The notes: a model not told the origin generated them from the letters alone. A stretch of 64,000 nt of DNA from Mesorhizobium_G sp049840935 (GCA_049840935.1 JASGJA010000025.1:362841-426840); one strand, 5' to 3'; shown: positions 1-8,968, counted from the stretch's first letter. Numbers and translations: made by a program.

Positions 1-2
1 AG

Positions 3-656
3 CTTGGCGATTATGCCAAATACAAAGTCGATGGAATCATCAACTCCGACAAGAACGTGAAGGCGCTGGAAGCGTATAAGGAACTTTACAAGTTCACGCC
101 TCCGGGTTGGGCGAAGTCCTTCTTCGTCGAGAACAATCAGGCGATCACCGAAAACCTCGCCGCAATGAGCATGAACTACTTCGCGTTCTTCCCGGCGCTC
201 GTAAACGAAGCGTCTAACCCGAATGCGAAGAACACTGGCTTCTTCGCCAACCCGGCTGGCCCTGATGGCGACCAGTATGCAGCGCTCGGTGGGCAGGGCA
301 TTTCGATCGTGTCCTATTCGCAGAACCAGGAAGAAGCATTCAAGTTCCTTGAGTGGTTCGTGAAGGACGAGACGCAGAAGAAGTGGGCTGAACTTGGTGG
401 CTACACCTGCAACAAGTCGGTGCTTGAATCTGCCGAGTTCCAGAACGCCACGCCATACAACAAGGCGTTCTACGACACGATGTTCAAGGTGAAGGACTTC
501 TGGGCGACGCCGGAATATGCGGAGCTTTTGATCCAGATGAACCAGCGGGTTTACCCTTACATCACCGGCGATCAGGGAACCGCAAAGGAAGTGCTCGACA
601 ATCTGGCAACGGATTGGAACACGACCTTCAAGAAGTACAACAGGCCGCAGAACTGA
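3..656 (+). CDS. Carbohydrate ABC transporter substrate-binding protein, C-terminal part
   Basis: The frame is open from base 3 with no start, so the gene begins before the window and only about 217 C-terminal residues are visible. The sequence resembles family 1 extracellular solute-binding proteins: an aromatic-rich C-terminal lobe with the typical tail of helices (YPYITGDQGTAKEVLDNLA). The protein would work in the periplasm, passing a sugar or polyol to the two permeases encoded immediately downstream. A strong hairpin terminator follows, so this gene is probably transcribed in excess over the permeases, as is usual for binding proteins. The substrate cannot be read from this fragment. 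Confidence 0.85.
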   Translation, partial: LGDYAKYKVDGIINSDKNVKALEAYKELYKFTPPGWAKSFFVENNQAITENLAAMSMNYFAFFPALVNEASNPNAKNTGFFANPAGPDGDQYAALGGQGISIVSYSQNQEEAFKFLEWFVKDETQKKWAELGGYTCNKSVLESAEFQNATPYNKAFYDTMFKVKDFWATPEYAELLIQMNQRVYPYITGDQGTAKEVLDNLATDWNTTFKKYNRPQN

Positions 657-670
657 GCCTTGTGAAATGC

Positions 671-704
671 AGGAGGGGGTGGCCCGCCCGCCCCCTCCTT
701 TTTT
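671..704 (+). terminator. Rho-independent-type terminator after the binding-protein gene
   Basis: AGGAGGGGG (671-679) pairs perfectly with CCCCCTCCT (691-699). Two further G-C pairs and a T-G wobble extend the stem inwards, and a run of T follows (700-704). It lies between the binding-protein stop and the first permease gene, which suggests partial termination that lowers expression of the membrane components. Confidence 0.75.
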
Positions 705-759
705 GTTCGATTTGCGAGGCTTGACCTAGCCTGCAGCAAGCTCCCGGGGAGGAGAGTCG

Positions 760-1665
760 TTGGCCACTGCCGTTCTGACAACGCTGGACCCTAAATCGCG
801 AGCCGCATCGCGCGGCATGAGCGATATAGCCATCCGCAATCTGTTTATCGTTCCGACGATCCTGTTCCTGATTATCTTCAACATATTTCCGTTGCTTTAT
901 TCGCTCGGCTATTCGTTTACAGATTTTCGGGCGTCCGGAAACAGCGCCGCGAGTTTCGTCGGCCTTCAGAACTATCGAACCCTGCTCAACGATCCATTCA
1001 TCTGGAACAATTTCGTCATCACAGCGAAATATGTGATTGTCTCGGTTGTCGGGCAGGTGGTTGTCGGTTTCGGCACGGCAATGTTGTTGAACCGCAGCAT
1101 TCCATTCAAGGGCCTGCTTACGACGTTGCTTCTTTTGCCGATGATGCTTTCAATGGCGGTCGTCGGTCTGTTCTGGAAGCTGCTCTACGATCCGTCATTC
1201 GGCATCATCAATTACGCGCTCGGGCTTGGCACATTTGAGTGGCTGTCCAATCCACGCATGGCGCTCTACGCAGTCGCAATTACGGATATCTGGATGTGGT
1301 CGCCTTTTGTGATGCTGCTCTCGCTGGCGGGTCTCTCTGCTGTGCCGAAGCATCTATACGAGGCGGCTGCGATTGATCGCGCTGGACCGTTCTATACATT
1401 CTTCCGTATCACGCTGCCGCTGGTCGCGCCGATCCTGATGATCGCCATTATTTTCCGCACGATGGAAGCGTTCAAGACGTTCGATCTGGCCTATGTTCTG
1501 ACAAGCCAGCCGACGACGGAACTGATTTCCATCCGGCTTTACAAAATGGCGTTTCAGGAATGGCAAACCGGCCTGTCCTGCGCCTTCGCCTACATCGTGC
1601 TGCTCATGGTGCTGGCTATCACCAACATCTATGTCAAATACCTGAACAAGGTGAAGGAACGCTAA
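760..1665 (+). CDS. ABC transporter permease, MalF type
   Basis: An integral membrane subunit of a carbohydrate importer, 301 residues. About six hydrophobic segments are visible, and the EAA loop that docks the ATPase is present near residue 200 (EAAAIDRAGPFYTFFRITLP). The chosen start is TTG, preceded by GGGAGGAG at good spacing; an in-frame ATG 60 bases further in (MSDIAIRN) is the alternative. The next permease begins one base after the stop. Family known: binding-protein-dependent transport inner membrane component. Confidence 0.9.
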   Translation: MATAVLTTLDPKSRAASRGMSDIAIRNLFIVPTILFLIIFNIFPLLYSLGYSFTDFRASGNSAASFVGLQNYRTLLNDPFIWNNFVITAKYVIVSVVGQVVVGFGTAMLLNRSIPFKGLLTTLLLLPMMLSMAVVGLFWKLLYDPSFGIINYALGLGTFEWLSNPRMALYAVAITDIWMWSPFVMLLSLAGLSAVPKHLYEAAAIDRAGPFYTFFRITLPLVAPILMIAIIFRTMEAFKTFDLAYVLTSQPTTELISIRLYKMAFQEWQTGLSCAFAYIVLLMVLAITNIYVKYLNKVKER

Positions 1666-1666
1666 G

Positions 1667-2626
1667 ATGGCCGCCGTCACCACTTCTACCGAACGCTCGC
1701 TCAACAAGCTCGCAATTGTGGGCGTGTTGATCGTCACCATGATCTTCCTTGCGCCGATCTACTGGATTGCATCGACGGCCTTCAAGCCGCGCAACCTTTC
1801 GACGACGATCCCTCCCACAGTGGTGTTCACGCCGGAAGTGTCGCCTTTCGTGAAGCTGTTCACCAAGCGCTCGCAGCTTCGCACGCCGCCGACGCCGGAA
1901 GAATATGCTGCCGCCCCGTGGTGGGAGCGCATGGTGTTCGATGGCGGCGAAAAGGTCGTGCGCGATGGCAAGGGCAACGTTCAATGGTCGGGCTATCCCA
2001 GCCGGTTTACGAATTCGCTGATCGTCGCAATCATCTCAACTGTTCTGGCAGTGGGTATGGGTACGCTGACCGCCTACGGCTTCTCGCGCTTTAAGGTTAA
2101 GGGGGAGGGGGATCTGCTCTTCTTCATCTTGTCGACGCGCATGTTGCCGCCTGTCGTCGTCGCCATTCCTATGTTCCTGATGTACCGCACGGTCGGGCTC
2201 AACGATACGCATATCGGCCTCATCATTCTCTATACGGCTTTCAACCTGTCCTTCTCGGTCTGGCTGATGAAGGGGTTCATGGACGAAATCCCGAAGGAAT
2301 ATGAAGAGGCGGCACTCGTTGACGGCTATACGCGCATGCAAGCCTTCTTCAAGGTCGTGCTGCCAGAGGCCGCAACAGGCATCGCCGCCACCGCCGTGTT
2401 TTGCTTCATCACGGCTTGGAATGAGTACGCATTCGCGCTCATCATGACCAATCGTCGCGCCCAGACCGCACCGCCCTTCATCCCAAGCCAGGTCGGCTCC
2501 GGCTTGCCGGATTGGACCGTCATCGCCGCAGGCACGTTGCTGTTCCTGTTGCCGGTGGCAATCTTCACCTTCCTGTTGCGCAACCATCTTCTGCGCGGCG
2601 TTACCTTCGGAGCGATCCGCAAATGA
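1667..2626 (+). CDS. ABC transporter permease, MalG type
   Basis: The second membrane subunit, 319 residues. After the first hydrophobic segment (residues about 15-35) there is an unusually long hydrophilic stretch of about 75 residues (to about residue 110), then five more membrane segments. The EAA loop is clear (EEAALVDGYTRMQAFFKVVLP region, about residues 212-232). The long loop, probably periplasmic, is larger than in MalG and resembles permeases of GlpSTPQV-like importers that also use two ATPases. The stop overlaps the next ATG in an ATGA. Confidence 0.9.
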   Translation: MAAVTTSTERSLNKLAIVGVLIVTMIFLAPIYWIASTAFKPRNLSTTIPPTVVFTPEVSPFVKLFTKRSQLRTPPTPEEYAAAPWWERMVFDGGEKVVRDGKGNVQWSGYPSRFTNSLIVAIISTVLAVGMGTLTAYGFSRFKVKGEGDLLFFILSTRMLPPVVVAIPMFLMYRTVGLNDTHIGLIILYTAFNLSFSVWLMKGFMDEIPKEYEEAALVDGYTRMQAFFKVVLPEAATGIAATAVFCFITAWNEYAFALIMTNRRAQTAPPFIPSQVGSGLPDWTVIAAGTLLFLLPVAIFTFLLRNHLLRGVTFGAIRK

Positions 2627-2847
2627 TCCGTGCCGACAAGCTTCAGAGTATTTCGGAGGTCGTGATGGTGCTCGGCATCATCGCACTCTGCCAACCGTGG
2701 AACCTGTTCCTGCATCGTTATGGCCTGACGATTATCATCATCGGCCTTGTCACCTTCATGCTGACCAACTGGTTTGGCGGTGAGAAGGCGGCTGTTGTAC
2801 CGGATGATGACGAAGCTTCCGGCCATTCCGGGGAGGCGGTTCAATGA
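2623..2847 (+). CDS. Small membrane protein of the ABC transporter operon
   Basis: A 74-residue protein with two hydrophobic segments (about residues 8-24 and 31-47) and an acidic tail. It overlaps the upstream permease by ATGA and the downstream ATPase by ATGA, so it is translationally coupled to both and clearly part of the operon. Small membrane proteins at this position are known in glycerol-type importers of rhizobia (DUF2160-like), but I cannot confirm family membership by eye. It may be an accessory or assembly subunit of the permease complex. Confidence 0.7.
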   Translation: MIRADKLQSISEVVMVLGIIALCQPWNLFLHRYGLTIIIIGLVTFMLTNWFGGEKAAVVPDDDEASGHSGEAVQ

Positions 2848-3950
2848 CCAGCATCGAACTTCGCGACGTCCAGAAGTTCTTCGGCGCGGTTCAGGTCATC
2901 AAGGACATGAACCTGAAAATCGCGGATGGAGAGTTCATTGTTCTGCTCGGCCAGTCGGGCTGCGGCAAGACGACGACGCTGCGCGCCATCGCTGGTCTGG
3001 AAACCATCGACACGGGCGATATCCTGATCGACGGCCAGCCGGTGCAGAACCTCAAATGTTCTGACCGTGACATTGCGATGGTGTTTCAGTCGTTCTCGCT
3101 CTACCCGCATATGACGGTGTTCGAGAACATCGCGTTTCCGCTTCGCGCCACGCGCATGAGCAAGGCAGACACCGACAATCGCGTGCGCGAAATCGCCAAG
3201 GTACTGCGCATCACGGATCTGCTGGACAAGCGGCCATCTGCGCTTTCCGGTGGTGATATGCAGCGCGTTGCTATCGGGCGCGCGCTGGTGCGTCGCCCCA
3301 AGGCAATGCTGATGGATGAGCCGATCGGTGCACTGGACGCCAAACTTCGCGAAGAAATGCGTGCCGAAATTAAGCGCCTGCACGTCAAGCAGGGCTCGAC
3401 GACCATCTACGTGACGCATGATCAGATCGAGGCCATGAGCCTCGCGGATCGCATCGTCATCATGCATGAAGGGCGCTTGCAGCAAGTCGGCAGTCCGACC
3501 GAAGTTTACGCGCGGCCTTCAAACCTGTTCGTCGCACAGTTCGTCGGCAGTCCGGTCATGAACATCGCTCCAGCTGAGGTGAAGTCCTCGAAGGATAGTG
3601 CTGAGGTTGGTCTCGGCGGCGGTCAGAATTTCGGCTTTCCGTCTGCGCTCATCGCTCAACTCGATGCAGCGCAAGGCCGAAGCGGACAGCTGGCACTGGG
3701 CATTCGGCCGGAAGGCGTGCTTGTTTCGCGCGACGAGAAGAAGGGCTATCTGCCGGTCGAAACGCATCTCATCGAGCCGCTTGGGTCGTATGATATTGTA
3801 GACCTGAAGGTGGGTGAGCAGCTTTTGCGCGCTCGCACCCGCAGTGGCTATGTCGAGCGGGCAGGCGACAAGGTCTATGCCCGGATCGATCCGGCGCAGA
3901 CGCATTTCTTCGATACAGCCAGCGGCAATAGCTTGGGCGTAAGGCTTTGA
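2844..3950 (+). CDS. ABC transporter ATP-binding protein, MalK/UgpC type (first of two)
   Basis: The cytoplasmic ATPase, 368 residues. The Walker A motif is GQSGCGKTT (about residues 36-44), the signature is LSGGDMQRVAIG and Walker B is AMLMDEP. The C-terminal 130 residues form the regulatory OB-fold (TOBE) domain of MalK-type ATPases, with the typical GIRPEGV segment. The signature carries Asp where Gln or Glu is usual; this is seen in some family members and need not impair activity. A second, different ATPase gene follows 46 bases downstream, so the importer probably uses a heterodimer. Confidence 0.92.
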   Translation: MTSIELRDVQKFFGAVQVIKDMNLKIADGEFIVLLGQSGCGKTTTLRAIAGLETIDTGDILIDGQPVQNLKCSDRDIAMVFQSFSLYPHMTVFENIAFPLRATRMSKADTDNRVREIAKVLRITDLLDKRPSALSGGDMQRVAIGRALVRRPKAMLMDEPIGALDAKLREEMRAEIKRLHVKQGSTTIYVTHDQIEAMSLADRIVIMHEGRLQQVGSPTEVYARPSNLFVAQFVGSPVMNIAPAEVKSSKDSAEVGLGGGQNFGFPSALIAQLDAAQGRSGQLALGIRPEGVLVSRDEKKGYLPVETHLIEPLGSYDIVDLKVGEQLLRARTRSGYVERAGDKVYARIDPAQTHFFDTASGNSLGVRL

Positions 3951-3996
3951 TGTCGGTTATTTCGCAATTCTAGAATGTTCAAGCGAGTCCGTTGAC

Positions 3997-5076
3997 ATGG
4001 CACATATCGAACTCAGGAATATCACCAAGACGTTCGGCAGCCATACGGCGCTGAAGAAGTTGAATCTCGAAATTGAGGATGGGCAGTTTTTTGTGTTGCT
4101 TGGCGAAACCGGCGCGGGCAAAACGACCACGCTGCGTTTGGTTGCAGGCTTGGAAAAGCCGACCTCGGGGCAGATTTTGATTGACGGCGTCGATGTTGGC
4201 GATTGGGGCGCGGCTGAGCGCGATGTCGCGCTCGTGCTTCAGCAATATTCGCTGTATCCGCGTTATACCGTTCGGGAGAATCTCGAATTTCCGCTGAAGT
4301 CGAAAATCCGCCGTGTGCCGGACGATGAAATCAAGGAGCGTGTTGCACGTGCGGCCAAAACGCTTCGTATCGAGCATTTGCTGGAGCGTAAGACCGACCG
4401 TCTCTCCGGCGGTGAAATGCAACGCGTTTCAATTGGTCGCGCCATCGTTCGCAAGCCGCGCGTGTTCCTGATGGACGAGCCGCTATCCGCGCTCGATGCC
4501 AAGCTGCGCGAGTCTCTACGCACCGAGCTGAAAGACCTGCAACGCCGCCTCGGCGCAACCTTCCTGTTTGTGACGCACGACCAGATCGAGGCGATGTCGA
4601 TGGGCGACCGCGTGGGTGTCCTCAATCACGGTCATCTCGTTCAAACTGGAACGCCGAAGGAAATCTACGACAATCCACGTGATACATTCGTGGCTAGCTT
4701 TGTCGGTTCACCGCCCATGAATTTGATCGAAGGTTCACTGGTGGGTGGCCGAGCGGTTATCTCTGCCAAGACATTCGAACTGCCCTATGAGGGACTGGTG
4801 AAATCCCAAGCTGATAATCGTCCGCTTACCTTCGGCATTCGCCCGGAAGACGTGGTGCTTGAATCCGGCGCGCCTGTTGCAGCAAAGGTGCATGACGTGG
4901 AAAACCACGGCGTCGAGAAGATCGTTACTCTGCGCATTGATGACACCATGTTGCGCGCCACCGTTCCGGCTTCGACGAATGTCGAGATCGAGCAGGATGT
5001 GCGCTTCGCATGGAATCCGCGCAAGGTTGCATTGTTCGACCGCAACAGTGGCGTGAGCCTGCGTCACGCTGGGTAG
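3997..5076 (+). CDS. ABC transporter ATP-binding protein, MalK/UgpC type (second of two)
   Basis: A 359-residue ATPase related to, but distinct from, the one upstream. Walker A is GETGAGKTT (about residues 36-44), the signature LSGGEMQRVSIG and Walker B VFLMDEP, with a C-terminal TOBE domain (GIRPEDV). Two non-identical ATPases beside two permeases is the arrangement of rhizobial GlpS/GlpT-type systems. Its last 13 bases overlap the 3' end of the convergent dehydrogenase gene, so the two operons end tail to tail with no spacer. Confidence 0.92.
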   Translation: MAHIELRNITKTFGSHTALKKLNLEIEDGQFFVLLGETGAGKTTTLRLVAGLEKPTSGQILIDGVDVGDWGAAERDVALVLQQYSLYPRYTVRENLEFPLKSKIRRVPDDEIKERVARAAKTLRIEHLLERKTDRLSGGEMQRVSIGRAIVRKPRVFLMDEPLSALDAKLRESLRTELKDLQRRLGATFLFVTHDQIEAMSMGDRVGVLNHGHLVQTGTPKEIYDNPRDTFVASFVGSPPMNLIEGSLVGGRAVISAKTFELPYEGLVKSQADNRPLTFGIRPEDVVLESGAPVAAKVHDVENHGVEKIVTLRIDDTMLRATVPASTNVEIEQDVRFAWNPRKVALFDRNSGVSLRHAG

Positions 5077-6038
5077 CGTTTTCGGTAGAGTTCCACCGCT
5101 TCCGGGTTGCGCAGATTGCGAGGCAGGTCGCCCTGCAAAATGCGCACTGCTTCTTCTGCTGCACCCACACCCATGCGCATCATCGACTCTTCCGTGATGC
5201 CTGCCATATGCGGTGTGATGATTACATTCGGAAATCCGAAATAGGGGCTTTCGGGCGGCAATGGCTGCTCTGCGAAAACGTCCAGCGCTGCGCCGCCAAT
5301 GCGCCCTTCACTTAGCGCAGCGATCAGAGCCTCATCTACGATTACTGGCCCGCGCGAAACGTTCACAATCATTGCGTCGGGCTTCATCAAGCCGATGCGC
5401 CGCGCGTCGATCAGTCCCCGCGTTTCCGGTGTTAGCGGACAGCAAAGAACAACGATATCCGCGCGCGCCAGCAAATCATCGAGGCTCAGGAACTCCACCC
5501 CGTCCGTCGGTTTCTGGCTGCGATTGTGCGCAATCACCTTCATGCCGAAACCGTCGCGCGCCATCGCGGCGAGTGTTGCACCAACATTGCCAAAGCCGAC
5601 AATGCCCAAAGTTCGCCCGCCAATGTCGTGGCCGTCATTAGAGTGCTCGCGCCCGGCGAGCCAGCCCTTGCTGCGCAAATCGGTGTCCACCATGCGGAAA
5701 CGGCGCAGCATCATCATGCTTGTCATCAGCGCATGCTCGGCGACGGTCCGCGCGTTTGCGCCCGGTACATTCGCGATCAGCACACCTGCGCGGGTGGCTT
5801 CATCGAACGGGATCATGTCTATCCCGGCGCCGTGTCGGATCGCCGCGCGCAGGTGTGGCACATCGTCAAAAAGGGCAGGGGGGAGCGGTGCCCGAACGAT
5901 TATCACATCCGCCTTTCGCCCTTCGGCGATTAGCACGTCATCTTTTAGCGCAGACGCGATGACGAGGTCGCCAGCGCTGCGAAGTATTTCTTCGGCGCGC
6001 GGATGCAGCTTGTGCGTCGAATAGATTGTGGCGCTCAT
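5064..6038 (-). CDS. D-2-hydroxyacid dehydrogenase (NAD-dependent)
   Basis: A cytosolic oxidoreductase of the D-isomer-specific 2-hydroxyacid dehydrogenase family, 324 residues. A Rossmann motif GFGNVG is present, and the three catalytic landmarks are visible: Arg in VNVSRGP, Glu in FAEQPLP and His in TPHMAG. The chosen start (MSATIYSTHK) lies 4 bases after the upstream regulator stop; an upstream in-frame start would overlap that gene. It is the last gene of an operon with an enolase-superfamily enzyme and a TIM-barrel isomerase, so it may reduce or oxidise a 2-keto/2-hydroxy acid formed from a sugar acid. The substrate is not known. Confidence 0.88.
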   Translation of the reverse strand: MSATIYSTHKLHPRAEEILRSAGDLVIASALKDDVLIAEGRKADVIIVRAPLPPALFDDVPHLRAAIRHGAGIDMIPFDEATRAGVLIANVPGANARTVAEHALMTSMMMLRRFRMVDTDLRSKGWLAGREHSNDGHDIGGRTLGIVGFGNVGATLAAMARDGFGMKVIAHNRSQKPTDGVEFLSLDDLLARADIVVLCCPLTPETRGLIDARRIGLMKPDAMIVNVSRGPVIVDEALIAALSEGRIGGAALDVFAEQPLPPESPYFGFPNVIITPHMAGITEESMMRMGVGAAEEAVRILQGDLPRNLRNPEAVELYRKRYPA

Positions 6039-6042
6039 GCCG

Positions 6043-6762
6043 TCAGCTTCTTTCGAGTTGCGGGCTCGCCCAATCCGGCCTGCCGCTGGCAATCAGGCCC
6101 TTCCAATAACTTTCCGCACCCTGAAGGTGAGCACTCATCAAAGCTTGTGCGAGATTGCCATCCCGACGCAGCAGCGCGTCGAAAATTTGCAGGTGTTCAC
6201 GGTGCGACTGCCGCCCGCGTTCCGGGTCGTTAAAATAGATGGGCAGACGCTGCTCGCCCAGCACGTAATATACACTGCAAACGCGATGAAAGACGCTGTT
6301 TTGCGTCGCGCGAACGATTTCGAGATGAAACTCGCGGTCTTGCCGAGCAAGCCCTTCGCCTCTCTCCAGGCAGTTTTCCGACTCGTGTAATATCTCGCGC
6401 AAGCGCTCGAAATTCTCTTCCGTTGCTCTGCTGCACGCAAGTTCGGCAGCCTTGATTTCGTGGATCTTGCGCAGTTCCACCGTCTCGTAAATCTGGATCG
6501 GGTCCAGCGGCACGCCTGCCTTCGCGAACAAGGCCAACGCCTCGACGCTTGCCTCTCTCGTTGTCAGATAGATACCGGATTTCGCCCTGCGTTCCACGAT
6601 CCGCATGGCTTCCAAAATCGCGAGCGCTTCGCGGATTTGCCCGCGGCTCACCGTGAAATGGTCTGCCAGTTCTCGTTCTGATGGCGTGCGGCCGTTCTCC
6701 TTGTCCGAGTGGGAGAACAGATAGGCAGCCAAATCGGCCAGAAGGTTTTTTTCTTTTGTCAT
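6043..6762 (-). CDS. GntR-family transcriptional regulator, FadR/FCD type
   Basis: A 239-residue regulator with an N-terminal winged helix-turn-helix (about residues 20-70, containing PSERELADHFTVSRGQIREA) and a C-terminal all-helical FCD ligand-binding domain. The gene sits inside the operon it probably controls: its start overlaps the stop of the enolase-superfamily gene by 4 bases, and its stop lies 4 bases before the dehydrogenase. Family members normally repress catabolic operons until a carboxylate ligand binds. A candidate operator is described at 8952-8968. Confidence 0.9.
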   Translation of the reverse strand: MTKEKNLLADLAAYLFSHSDKENGRTPSERELADHFTVSRGQIREALAILEAMRIVERRAKSGIYLTTREASVEALALFAKAGVPLDPIQIYETVELRKIHEIKAAELACSRATEENFERLREILHESENCLERGEGLARQDREFHLEIVRATQNSVFHRVCSVYYVLGEQRLPIYFNDPERGRQSHREHLQIFDALLRRDGNLAQALMSAHLQGAESYWKGLIASGRPDWASPQLERS

Positions 6763-7928
6763 CCTGTGTGTATATGCGCCGCTAAAAATTCCTCGTCGAT
6801 AGTAAAGCCCAAGCCGGGCGCGTCGGGAATTGCAACCGTGCCGTCGCGCGCGTCCACCGATTCCTTTACGAGATCATGTATCATCGGGTTCGCGCCCAGC
6901 GAATATTCTATGATGAAACTTGATGGTGCGGCTGCGCATATATGTAAACCAGCGAAGAAACATGGTGCGCCAGCCCAAAGGTGCGGCGCGAACCGCAAAT
7001 TGAATGCGCTGGCCAGTGCAGCGATCTTCATTGCCTCGCTAATACCGCCACAAAAAGCGGGGTCTGGCTGGAAAATATCTGCCGCCCGCAACGTCGCGAG
7101 ATCACGGAACGCGAAGCGCGTCGCCTCGCTTTCGCCTGCCGAAATCGGTACCGATCCTGAGGCGCGAACTTCCGCCATGCCGATTTTGTCGTCGGCAATC
7201 ACCGGTTCTTCAAACCATGCGAGGTCACATTCCTCCACCATGCGGATGAAGCGTTTTGCCTCGGATACGGTATAGGTGCCATGCGCGTCCACGGCGATCT
7301 CAATATCGGGGCCGAGTGCCTTGCGCGCTGCTCTGACGCGGGCGGCGGAAACATGCGGAGGGCCATCCATGGCACCCACGCGCATTTTCACGGTGCGAAA
7401 GCCGCCCTTGTCGATGTAAGATTGGAGTTGCGCGCCGATCTTGTCGGCACTTTCCCAGCCGCCTGAAGCATAGGCGGGCAATCTGTCTGCCTTGCGCCCA
7501 CCAAGCAACTGCCACACCGGCACACCGAGCGATTTTCCGGCAATGTCCCAAAGCGCGATGTCTACCGCACTGATTGCGGCCACGCTCAAACCGCGGCGTG
7601 AAAGTTCAGGCATTGCGTGGCCGCCCACCGCAGCTTTCTGGTGACGAACGCCGTTATAAAGCATCTCCCAGATGCCGGAGATGTCGCGTGCGTCTTGGCC
7701 AATGAGCTTGGGGCCGATTTCGTCATTCAGCAAATGAACCAGTGCGCTATAGGTGCCAGCGCTGCCCGCTGCGTTTTTGCCCTCTCCCCAGCCAACGATG
7801 CCGCTGTCGGTTTCTATGCGTAAAATGGCAGCATCGAAGGTCGTCAGCTGACCGAAGTCGCTCTTGTGCTGACGACTGGTTTCGATGGGTATGCGAACCC
7901 ACCACGCCTGCAGTTTGGCAATCCGCAT
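6759..7928 (-). CDS. Mandelate racemase/muconate lactonizing enzyme family protein
   Basis: An enolase-superfamily enzyme of about 389 residues. An N-terminal capping domain is followed by a TIM barrel with the expected metal ligands: Asp in AVDAHGT, Glu in WFEEPV and Glu in SAGES. A late His lies in FAPHLWAGA. The strand-2 position reads VKMRVG, so the usual KxK pair is KxR here, which argues against a simple mandelate-racemase role and for a sugar-acid dehydratase or related activity. The start MRIAKLQAWW is chosen over an upstream codon 15 bases earlier because it matches the usual family N-terminus. The product is inferred to feed the dehydrogenase of the same operon. Confidence 0.85.
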   Translation of the reverse strand: MRIAKLQAWWVRIPIETSRQHKSDFGQLTTFDAAILRIETDSGIVGWGEGKNAAGSAGTYSALVHLLNDEIGPKLIGQDARDISGIWEMLYNGVRHQKAAVGGHAMPELSRRGLSVAAISAVDIALWDIAGKSLGVPVWQLLGGRKADRLPAYASGGWESADKIGAQLQSYIDKGGFRTVKMRVGAMDGPPHVSAARVRAARKALGPDIEIAVDAHGTYTVSEAKRFIRMVEECDLAWFEEPVIADDKIGMAEVRASGSVPISAGESEATRFAFRDLATLRAADIFQPDPAFCGGISEAMKIAALASAFNLRFAPHLWAGAPCFFAGLHICAAAPSSFIIEYSLGANPMIHDLVKESVDARDGTVAIPDAPGLGFTIDEEFLAAHIHTG

Positions 7929-7987
7929 CCCATCGGTCTCCAAAGTTCACCGGCTTCGCTCCGTCGCAAAGGCGGAGCGCTAAATGC

Positions 7988-8875
7988 TCACTTGATCAGC
8001 GGCAGGATTGTTTCCGCAGTGATACGCATCTGATCGGTGTAGAACTTCTCGGTGAGCACGCTGGAGCCGTGATCCTGAATGAATTTGAGCTGTTCCGGCG
8101 AAATATCGACCGGGTTGCGCTCCACCATTTCCGGATAACGGTTTGCGGGGGTGCGATCGACAGGCGCAACAAACTCGTTGGTCAGTGCGCCGTCATAGCC
8201 AATATCTTTGAGGATGCCGACGATCTTCTTCCAGTCGATTGTACCCAGTCCGGCAGCGAAGCGGTTGTTGTCGGCCACGTGGAAATCGAACAGCCGCTTG
8301 CCCGCCTTGCGGATGGCTTCCTCCACGTCGAACTCTTCCATGTGAATGTGATAGGCGTCGAGACACACGCCGCATTCGGGACTAACTGCATCGGCCAGAG
8401 CAAGTGCCTGCTCGCCGCGATTGAAGAGATATGTCTCGAAGCGGTTCAACGGCTCTACGGCAATGCGAACGCCAACTTTTTTCGCATGGGTGAAGCATTC
8501 GCGCGTGGCGTCCACGACCCATTTCCATTCTTCTTCTTCTGTGCCATCCGGCACGACCTTGCCGACAGTGCAGGGAACCAGCGTGATGATTTCGCCATCC
8601 AGTTCGGACACCATGGTCAGCACGTCCTTGACATATTGGACGGACTGTTCGCGCTGGCCTTGATCTCGTGCTGCGAGATTGCGGTCGCCCAGCATCAGCG
8701 TAACCGCGCCCCAGCAACGAATGCCGTGCTCCTTCAGCAGGGCGCGCGTTTCCTTGGTCTTGTACTGTTCCGGCTCGCCCGAAATTTCGATGCTTTCATA
8801 GCCGAATTTCTTGATGCGGCGCAGGGTCGTATCCAATGGTTCGGCGCGCATCCAATTGTGAGTCGAAAGATGCAT
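7988..8875 (-). CDS. Sugar phosphate isomerase/epimerase family protein (xylose-isomerase-like TIM barrel)
   Basis: A 295-residue AP-endonuclease-2/xylose-isomerase-like barrel. Metal-binding candidates are Glu in VEPLNRFE (about residue 160), Asp and His in CLDAYHIHMEE (about 190) and His in FDFHVADNNR (about 220). This is the fold of tagatose epimerases, inosose isomerases and hydroxypyruvate isomerases. It is the first gene of the minus-strand sugar operon, preceded by GAGGAAAGGA. An isomerase beside an enolase-superfamily enzyme and a hydroxyacid dehydrogenase suggests degradation of a rare sugar or sugar acid; the exact reaction is not deducible. Confidence 0.85.
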   Translation of the reverse strand: MHLSTHNWMRAEPLDTTLRRIKKFGYESIEISGEPEQYKTKETRALLKEHGIRCWGAVTLMLGDRNLAARDQGQREQSVQYVKDVLTMVSELDGEIITLVPCTVGKVVPDGTEEEEWKWVVDATRECFTHAKKVGVRIAVEPLNRFETYLFNRGEQALALADAVSPECGVCLDAYHIHMEEFDVEEAIRKAGKRLFDFHVADNNRFAAGLGTIDWKKIVGILKDIGYDGALTNEFVAPVDRTPANRYPEMVERNPVDISPEQLKFIQDHGSSVLTEKFYTDQMRITAETILPLIK

Positions 8876-8951
8876 TGATCGTCCTTTCCTCTAATCCGGC
8901 GTTGTTTTCGGCGCTTAGCGCCAATCTCCTCCCAAACGACCGCCAGAGGTA

Positions 8952-8968
8952 ATCTGGTTCGACCAATT
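8952..8968. promoter_or_regulatory. Candidate FadR-type operator
   Basis: ATCTGGTTCGACCAATT has the TGGT-N3-ACCA core of GntR/FadR-type operators and differs at only three positions from the well-known E. coli FadR site ATCTGGTACGACCAGAT. It lies 77 bases upstream of the isomerase start. Two FCD-type regulators are encoded nearby (6043-6762 and 9308-10087), either of which could bind it. Confidence 0.55.

Noticed and set aside
5299..6024. 241-codon plus-strand frame opposite the hydroxyacid dehydrogenase
   Set aside because: Antisense shadow; Ser/Arg-rich translation without motifs, while the minus frame has clear catalytic residues.
7742..8878. Long plus-strand open frame (378 codons) opposite the TIM-barrel isomerase
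   Set aside because: It is the antisense shadow of a well-supported gene, has no ribosome site, and its composition is Cys/His/Arg-rich without family features.
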